Positions 57,247 through 64,000 of a stretch of DNA of 64,000 bases are shown here, piece by piece. How positions within the stretch are numbered: position 1 is the first letter of the stretch; each line of letters begins with the position of its first letter. The notes below the pieces were generated by a model. That model was not told the DNA's origin, made no database searches, and worked only from the letters and a program-made list of their open reading frames with translations. The DNA lies in assembly GCA_963922205.1 (NCBI GenBank), contig CAWUHX010000254.1, positions 310,001-374,000 of the forward strand, in the 5' to 3' direction. Origin of the DNA: Romanomermis culicivorax (Eukaryota; Nematoda; Enoplea; Mermithida; Mermithidae). Both the position numbers and the translations under genes were made by a program.

Positions 57247-58236
57247 CAGGGCCGTGCACAGGATTTTTTCATGGTGGGGGGGCGGACTAGATTTTTTCAC
57301 TGAATAGCCCCAGAAAATGTTGATCTTACGCAGACTGTGTGCATCACCGTTTTTTTTCCTCTAAGATTTTTTCCACATGAGAACCGGACCCAAAATTTTT
57401 TTCCTCATTTTCCAAAAATTTTCCACATTTTTAAAAACGCTTATAATGTGGCTACGGATCCTTTTTTATGCATTTTAGGAGCATACCCAAGCATTTTGTT
57501 GTATTTGTAGTCAGAAACCTGCAAAAATGAGGAAAAAAATCGAGAAAATTCTGGTTATGTTAGTCAGAATGAGCTCATGAAGAATACATTGGTGTTCTAT
57601 AGAATGGTCCGGCGCCGAGCGCCGGGAAAATTTTTCGATTTTCACTTTCTAAACCGCTGGAAAATGAACTTTCATAACGTTGGGAAATAAATTAAAATCA
57701 GACTGACGAAGCGTAATTTGCCTCCCATTCCGGCGCGAAGCGCCGGAAAAATTTTCGGGTTTTTGTATTCTAAAACGCTGAAAAATAAATCTCTCCATCA
57801 GATAATTCGTGAACAAATGTTTTGAAGTCGCGTTCTAGAGTAATGTCTTCAATTTCCACGTTCAATAAACGCAAAAGATCAGACTGCAAACGTTAAAAAA
57901 ATTCCAATCATCGAGAGAAAAAATTGAGAGACTTGATGAAAAATCTCTATTTTCGGCGACATAATTGACTGTAAACGATTAGAAAATGAAACGAGCTAAC
58001 TTGATTGATAGAAACTGCTGATCATTAATTAGTAAGTCGAAGTAGATATGCTAACGGCCGCGCCTGATAGAATATAGTTATAATTATACCCATGACTGGC
58101 GCGAAGCGCCGGAAAATTTTGGGATTTTGACCTTTTAAAGTCCACCAAAACGCATGTTTTCGGTTTAGAGTTACTGCCTCAATGGGGGGGGGGGGGTGGC
58201 CGCCCCCCCCGCCCCGCCCCCTTGCGCACGGCCATG
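57247..58236. mobile_element. hAT-like element with CAGGGCCGTGC termini and G runs
   Basis: The left end CAGGGCCGTGCAC is matched by the inverted right end GTGCGCACGGCCATG region. Both ends continue into G-rich or C-rich runs (57278; 58182-58220). Flanks GGTGTACG (57239-57246) and AGTGTATG (58237-58244) agree at six of eight positions, suggesting a decayed 8-bp duplication. Two GC hairpins lie inside. Non-coding. Confidence 0.6.
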
Positions 58237-58244
58237 AGTGTATG

Positions 58245-59252
58245 CATAGTTTTTTTAGCCTTTTACAAGCCATGGCTTGTTGTACTGACAAAATGGCTTG
58301 TCAGAATTTTTCGTCATGTGTTTGATCATATCGGATACAGAAAAGATGCATTTTGGTGCATTTTAGAAGGTCATAATCCCAAAATTTTCCACCTTCATTT
58401 ATCATTTAATCTTTAATAGTTTTAATCATCTTAAACGTATTATCTCATGTTTTAATTGGTAATCTTCAATATTTCATCTTGATATTTAATGAAGATTCAC
58501 ATTTTTCGCTCGACACATTTTTTGAGAAAGATCAACACGTCAAGTCTGTAAACTTTTTGAAGTGATTATTCCTTTCTCAACGTAAAATCAATCCAAAAGC
58601 TTCATGGAAGTAGTTTTCGGAAACTTCTACTCTTCTTGCTCATATCTATTTGGCCAAGTTCATTAGAGTGTGTGAATAAATTAATGGTTTTAAAATTTTT
58701 CAAACATGAAATTCCAGAAATTACGACCTTTGAACAGAAAATTCGAAACTAATTCTGCAAACAAGTGGTTGGAAAATTGATTTTCCAGTATCGCAGAATG
58801 TCAATAACCAAAAAAATTTTCCGGCGTTTCAGGCAGGAAAGAATAATAGCTTTTTTGGGCTCTCACTTGTCATCATAGACGACTTAACAGTCGATTTCTC
58901 ATGTAATTCAAAGTCATTATGTTCTTGGATTTGGATAGTTTGCTGGAAAATTTTTTCCACAATGCTTGTAGATTAGACTTCGATCAAACTCAAAAATTTC
59001 AAATGTTTTCTGAATTTTAATGAATTACCGGCTCTAAAATGTTATTGAATAAATGTTGAATGACATCTCTTTTTTGACCGATTGCCGTGATGCTCAATAT
59101 ATATACATTTCTTTAAAAAAATAACCTAGCATTGGAATTTATTCACGTATACTGATATTATAAAATTGGCTTGCAAAAATTTGGAATGGCTTGTAAAATT
59201 TAAGGTCAACAAGCCACTTGGCTTGTGACTCGTAGGTCAAAAAAAAACCCTG
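58245..59252. mobile_element. Second AAGCCA..TGGCTT MITE (inverted relative to 46011-47056)
   Basis: It starts CATAGTTTTTTTAGCC and ends GGTCAAAAAAAAACCCTG, matching the ends of 46011-47056, and the body is collinear with it in reverse. The target duplication is unclear because another element abuts its left end. Confidence 0.82.
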
Positions 59253-60204
59253 GAGGTATGCAAATTTTGCTTTGTCTCGTCAATAATATTGAGCTATCGT
59301 GATGTGATGTGTAGTATTTTGCAGCGTAGGTGCGTCGATGATGTGTATCAATCATCATCTCTAGCATTATATTCGCAATATACCTACCTATGCAGCCTAT
59401 TGTATACAACAACACAACCAGTGTTTCAACACAAGTGTTGAAAAATATTATGTAGTAGGGACTACGGAGTGTGTGTAACGCATCATCCTATTTTCACAGT
59501 GTATCTGTCTAATATTATATATGTACATTAACATTACAACTCATTTTAACATGTACCCGGGTATACCCGGGTAATTCGGGTACCCGGGTAATGAATAAAC
59601 GGGTACCCGGGTACGAAATTTTTGTCGTGTGAAGCTCTACTTTCGACCTGGCTTTTTTCAGGAGAAAACAATTATAGACAAGACATCATAATTTAATCTA
59701 TAATATAGTTGTTAGGAAGGAGGCCGAAAACTAAAGGAAAACTTCATGGCAAAAAGTGTATAAAAATATCTGAATTTTCGAAGCATTCCATTTCTTTTCG
59801 GATCGTAGAAACCGTTTTTTAGATCAGTTTTTCTTATCTCGCTGACGTGGTAAGAGAAAATAGAGCGGGCACGATTTTTATGCAAATAAATGCGGTAAGT
59901 TAGTTTTTATCAAACTTGAAAGAAAGAAAGAAAAGAATTTTATCAAATGCAAAGAAATACAAGAAATATCAATAATACAGGAAAGCTCATGGACATGACA
60001 GAAGCACGTGCGAATTGAGCTTTGAAAAATGACTCAATTTAGATCGAAAACAGGGCATATTGCTATAAATATCGGCACAAAACAGTTTTATGGTTTTCAG
60101 TACGTTTTTAGAGTGAAAAAATTTTTTGTGCCATCGGCACAAATCTTTTTGGTCCTTTGTGCTAATTGGCACAAATGTCCGTGCACAAAAAAACGCTGCC
60201 GTGC

Positions 60205-61165
60205 CACTGTTTTTTTCCACAAACTTTTTTCCACAAATGTGGAAAGGGGTCAAATTTTTTTTCACATGTGGAAAAAAAATTTTTCGTCTTAAAATCCTCG
60301 TTTTTTGGCTTAAAATGCTCACAGACGGTTTATCGCACCGCACTGTTTTTGAGCTTTTTCAAGCCTTCCGGTGTTTTTAGAGAAGTTAATTCATTAAAAT
60401 TGAAGAAAAAATTGAAATGTTCGCCTTTAAAGCCTAACAAGCATTATGGAACAAATTTTCTAACAAACTATCCAAAGCTAAGAGCATAATTGACTTTGAA
60501 TTACATGAGAAATCGATGGTCAAGTCCTCTATGATGACAAGTGAAAGCCCAAAAAAGATGGTAATCTTTAAAGCCCAAAAAAGATGGTAAAATTTTTTAT
60601 GTATATTGACATTTTGGGATGCTGGAAAATAAATTTTCCGAACATTTATTTCAAGAATTAAATTCCAATTTTGTGTTCAAGAGTCGTAATTTCTAAAATC
60701 TTACTTGAAAAATTTTAAAATCTGTAATTTATTTGTAAACTCTAATGAACTTGGTCGAAAATATATGAGTAAGAAGAGTATAAATTTCCGAAAGATATTT
60801 CCACGATGAAGCTTTTGAATTGATTTTACGTTAGCAAAGAAATAATCGCATCAAAAAGCATACAGACTTGACGTATTGATCTTTCTCAAAAGGAAAAAAT
60901 GCGAATCTTCATTAAATATTATGATAAAATGTTGAAGATGACCAATTAAAACATGAGATACTACGTTTAAGATGATGAAAACAGATTAAATGATGATAAA
61001 TGAAGGTAGACATGATAAAAAAAGCCGCACCTGAGCTACTTAATGAATAATGATGATTATTGAAGTTATAATTATGAAAACCCCAAATTTTTCTTCCACA
61101 TTTGTGGAAAGACCTCAAATTTTTTCCACGTTATAATGCAAAATGTGTGCAGAAAAAAAACAATG
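60205..61165. mobile_element. Second CCACA..TGTGG MITE (inverted relative to 11246-12278)
   Basis: It starts CACTGTTTTTTTCCAC and ends AAAAAAAACAATG. Flanks TGCCGTGC (60197-60204) and TGGCGTGC (61166-61173) differ at one base, a decayed 8-bp duplication. The body is collinear with 11246-12278 in reverse. Confidence 0.82.
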
Positions 61166-61193
61166 TGGCGTGCACACAAAAAAAACGCTGATT

Positions 61194-61883
61194 CAAGGAG
61201 CAGGGTCACAGTAATATGTATGAAATTTGAGAAAACTGCACAAAAATTATACCTTGCTCAACTTAAATGAGAAACAATCCTTACAAGCGACGCGGACTCA
61301 AAAATAAAATTTTTAGACCATTTCCGAGAACTTCTAAAGCATACAATCGGGACCATTTTTTTCACATGAAAGGTTACTGATGAAGCCTTCAGGATAGAAA
61401 ATCTCACTTTCTATCGCAGTTTGTTCCAAAGTGCTACTAAATTAAAAATGATCTAAATTGATTTTGCCGTCAAAAGCATTTGAGCAAAGCATTCATTGTA
61501 GATTTTTTCCGCAAAAAACTGTTAGGGTCAGTTGAATATGTTCATAGAGTTGCAGCTGTAACATATGGCTAACAGAAAATGGAAACATACGAAATACTAC
61601 TCGCTGTCCACTTTTAGAAGTGATCAGGTGCTAAACCATTCAATGTGAATTCGGAAGGATCGACTTGACAATAAACCGTTACATTTTGAAATTGGGAGTA
61701 GAATTTCGATCAGATTCCAGCCTACAAGAACTCAACATTGAGAATGAGAAACAATGATTCGAAAAACTAACAACCACGACAAAATTTTTATTTTTATAAA
61801 TTAACTGAAAATTTGTGCACAATCTAAAGTTTCCGCTACTTGTATACTTATACGATTAAACTAAACAAACTAAATTAACTTTT
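61194..61883. other. 3' flank of the NDUFA11-like gene, nothing recognised
   Basis: No further gene. It would contain the 3' UTR of the minus-strand gene that ends at 61884. Confidence 0.4.
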
Positions 61884-62719
61884 CTAATAGTTCATTTTCG
61901 GGTTATAGTCCAAAACTCCAGGGAAATGCGTATATTTGTGCGAGTCGGGTTGCGGGCCGATGGTCGTATGATATCTGAACTCGTGGCCATACAGGCCGAG
62001 CTGGTAATCGCGGAAAATGCGCCAAAGCCACGTGGCCGTGTTGATTAGCACGCCGACTTTGATTCCAGGAGCCACGCCATCTGTAAAAGAGGATGATGAC
62101 CAGATCTTTTCGCCCCGGAAATGTCAAAATTTGAAAATGACGCCCGTTTCGATTTCTGCGAAACCTGCTAATTTACCGTTTTGATTTTTGAATTTTAGAG
62201 GAAAATTTTCATTGATCAAGCGCAAATTTGGATATTTTGAGATATAACTTATATAAAGAATGAAAATTTGAGTATCATTTCACATAAATTTTCTGTGCTT
62301 GACATTAAATTTTAAACGTAATTTTGAACGTAATTGTTGTTCAACAGACATTCACGGCAAGAATTTTCCGGGGGAGGGTCCTTGAACTTTTTATCCAGGG
62401 GGATAGGGGTAGGGGCCGCCGAGCAAAAATACAAAAAAAAAGTTTTGAAAGCTTGCTTTTCGTACAAAATATGCACAAAAATAATCAAAAAATCTGTCAT
62501 GGAAAAAGTTCAGGGGGTGTTTGATGATTTTTTTGGGCCAGGGCGAGTGACCAGGGTCTCAGCTAAGGTTCCGCAAATTTTCGCACATAACAACTTTACA
62601 TCTTAATCCATAAGCCAAACCGGCCGCGGCGCTGCCCCAACTATAATTGATCAAATCGTCTCGTTTCCTAGTGCTACAAGCCAAACAGGCGATTGCACCG
62701 AAACACGCGGCTGCGATAA
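61884..62719 (-). CDS. NDUFA11: NADH dehydrogenase (complex I) subunit NDUFA11/B14.7-like, last two exons
   Basis: Exon 62719-62600 follows TTTTTTCTAG and ends at donor GTAAAG. Exon 62080-61884 follows TCTTTTACAG and ends at TAA. Phase is kept across the 519-base intron. The peptide contains VIAAACFGAIACLACSTR, DDLINYSWGSAAAGLAYGLR and YGVAPGIKVGVLINTATW. This matches the conserved C-terminal half of NDUFA11 (FG..C, a DD.LNY..G...GG motif and a Gly/Ala-rich helix), a small four-helix Tim17-like accessory subunit of complex I in the inner mitochondrial membrane. About 25 extra residues follow (to KMNY). The upstream exons were not found. A Tim17/22-family import protein is the main alternative. 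Confidence 0.68.
62345..62566. mobile_element. Copy of the 252-bp MITE in the NDUFA11-like intron, truncated
   Basis: It starts CAGACATTCACGGCAAG and follows the inverted sequence of 47561-47812 to about CAGGGTCTCAGCTAAGG, where similarity stops before the other terminus. The insertion is within the intron 62599-62081. Confidence 0.7.
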
Positions 62720-62819
62720 CTAGAAAAAACGGAAACAACAAAAATTATTAGGAAAAAACGTGTATAAAAAGAAATTTTGGGGACGACTTTGCAACATTTT
62801 TCATCTGACTTTTTTGGCG

Positions 62820-63345
62820 TGTCACTGCGTAAGACCGATTCCCTCAAAATAGCGATTCTCACAAGAGCAAATAAGAGACATCGAAAGAGCGAATCTCCTA
62901 AAAATCGATTCCCAAAAGTGTGATTCCACAAAGGAGCGAATTCTAAAGAAGAGCGATTCTCAAAAGACCGAATCTCCAAAATAACGACCATAGAAAAAGC
63001 GAAGGCTGGAAACTATGTTTCTTATAACAGCAGTAAATTCCCGAAACAGCGAAAGTAATTTTCAAAGAATTAAAGACTCGAAAGAGCGATATTTTCAAAA
63101 GAGCAAATATCCAAAAGAGAGGGATTCTAAAAAGACTTTATCTCTAAAAATCAAATCCAGAAATTTCTGAAGGGCGACTCTTTATAAGAGCGAATTTCCA
63201 AAAAAATCGACTACCACCAAGACCGATTCTCAAATGAGAAAATGTCCAGAAGATCGGATTCTCAAAATAAAAGGTTCCCAAAAGCGCAATGCTCGAGTCA
63301 ATGCCCAGAAAGATGATTCTCTGAAGAGCCATTTTCAATGAACAA
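62820..63345. repeat. Degenerate minisatellite, AGAGCGATTCTCAAA-like unit
   Basis: About 30 diverged copies of a 15 to 17-base unit (variants GAGCGAATCTCC, AGACCGATTCTCAAA, GAGCAAATATCC) run in one direction. It lies upstream of the NDUFA11-like exons, possibly in an intron of that gene. Overlapping ORFs follow from the repeat. Confidence 0.8.
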
Positions 63346-64000
63346 AATGAAGAGTATATAGGGTGTCCAAAAAACATTATTTTTTCATTTATTGCCTTTC
63401 TTGATTACTTTATCATAGTTTCCAATTGACCTTCTTTTTTCTTCCATTCATTTTTCTTTCCATTTGATTACTTCTAACCAGGCCCACAACTAGGGAGGAA
63501 TGGGGGAGGGGAATTCCCCCTGGAATGAAACCGAACAAAAAATTTGTAGCCTGTCTGATAATGCAGCTTCAACCAAAACGATGCCTTTTGGTTAGCTTTA
63601 GAAGGCCAATATCTCAAAACTTTTCGGCGCTTCCACTTATTATAGCAATTGTTTTCTATCAGGCGCAACCGTTATCATTTGCTTCTACTTACTAATCAAC
63701 CTTCAACAGTTTCTATCAATTGAATTACTTTATCTCTTTTTTATTCGTTAAGTCTCAGTATTGTGGAGAAAATTGAGATTTTTGATCAATCCTCTGAACT
63801 TTTCCTTTTGCTGGCTTGGAACATTTCAACGAGAACTATTGCATTACAAACGGTGAAGATTGAAGACATCAATCCAGACTGTAAATTTAGAGCTTCTATT
63901 CAACAATGTCTGTTGCAAAGATTCGTTTTTCAGCGCTACGCACCGGAACTAGAGACAGTAGATAATATTTGATATTCGTAATCAGAATCACAGAACCGTT
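63346..64000. other. Right end, repeat remnants only
   Basis: No gene is supported. A CTTTTCGGCGCTTCC at about 63618 and CAGCGCTACGCACCGG at about 63932 are partial GC-hairpin modules with MITE-like context. Confidence 0.4.

Larger units (their letters stand above)
57117..59639. mobile_element. hAT-like non-autonomous transposon with GGGTACCCG termini
   Basis: The ends TAGAGCTT / AAGCTCTA are flanked by an exact 8-bp duplication CTTTCGAC (57109-57116, 59640-59647). Subterminal arrays of GGGTACCCG / CCCGGGTA lie at 57132-57202 and 59553-59612. TAGAG fits the hAT YARNG end rule. The 2.5 kb interior consists largely of two other elements (57247-58236 and 58245-59252). No transposase was seen. 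Confidence 0.9.
56745..61193 (+). mobile_element. GTGCCAATTGGCAC-type element, third copy, split by nested insertions
   Basis: 56745-57116 plus 59648-60196 together match one arm of the 53915-55460 inverted repeat in order (TTGTGCCAATTGGCAC, the GC hairpin, CGCAACAGACTTT.GTCAATGAC, then TTCCATTTCTTTT.G, TTTTTCTTATCTC.CTGAC, GTGCCATCGGCACAAA). It is interrupted by the 57117-59639 hAT-like element and, at its right end, by the 60205-61165 MITE. A second GTGCACACAAAAAAAACGCTG at 61173-61193 parallels GTGCACAAAAAAACGCTG at 60181-60198. Non-coding. Confidence 0.7.

Noticed and set aside
51740-58115. GC hairpins as Helitron 3' ends
   Set aside because: They are not followed by CTRR at an element boundary and occur inside elements with inverted-repeat ends.

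Overview
The window looks like nuclear DNA of an invertebrate, most likely a nematode. It is AT-rich and intron-bearing, its 3' splice sites are T-rich (TTTTTAG, TTTTCAG), and it holds a 1.9 kb array of the nematode-type telomeric hexamer TTAGGC. It is assembled sequence with a 100-base gap at 23581-23680. The genus is not resolvable; an enoplean such as a mermithid is only a guess.

Host genes are few. A calcineurin-like metallophosphoesterase lies on + (17026-20771, two exons visible). A possible gustatory-receptor-like membrane protein is at 24721-25315 (-). A BCH/CRAL-TRIO plus RhoGAP gene resembling ARHGAP1 (p50RhoGAP) can be built exon by exon on - (50584 to 42277, ten coding exons). The last two exons of a complex I NDUFA11/B14.7-like subunit are on - (62719 to 61884).

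Most of the rest is transposons. Two diverged copies of one unusual Ty3/gypsy retrotransposon are present: a 3' part on + (1 to about 9600) and a nearly complete 13.5 kb copy on - (41542 to 28023). Both carry, between pol and the 3' LTR where env would be, a very large extra gene. In both copies it has the same two-exon structure and a complete DEDDy-type (RNase D/WRN-like) 3'-5' exonuclease signature, then long conserved regions of unknown function, a basic segment and an RGG-rich tail. No membrane or signal segment was seen, so it is not an envelope gene. The + copy is broken by one stop in pol and one in the extra gene. The - copy is open, but its 3' LTR stops after 170 bp and continues directly into the (TTAGGC)n array in the orientation of a telomere-capped end.

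The other mobile DNA is a swarm of short non-autonomous hAT-like elements. Several have exact 8-bp target duplications and nest in one another. Their termini combine a poly-T block with a short palindrome that differs from family to family (CCACA..TGTGG, AAGCCA..TGGCTT, GTGCCAATTGGCAC, GCACNGTGC, GGGTACCC, CTCGGCCGAG). At least two families share almost the same 900-bp body but wear different terminal palindromes. A GC-rich hairpin (CCGGCGC-n-GCGCCGG) recurs a dozen or more times. A frameshifted LINE reverse transcriptase fragment, a tRNA-like relic and several low-complexity tracts complete the window.
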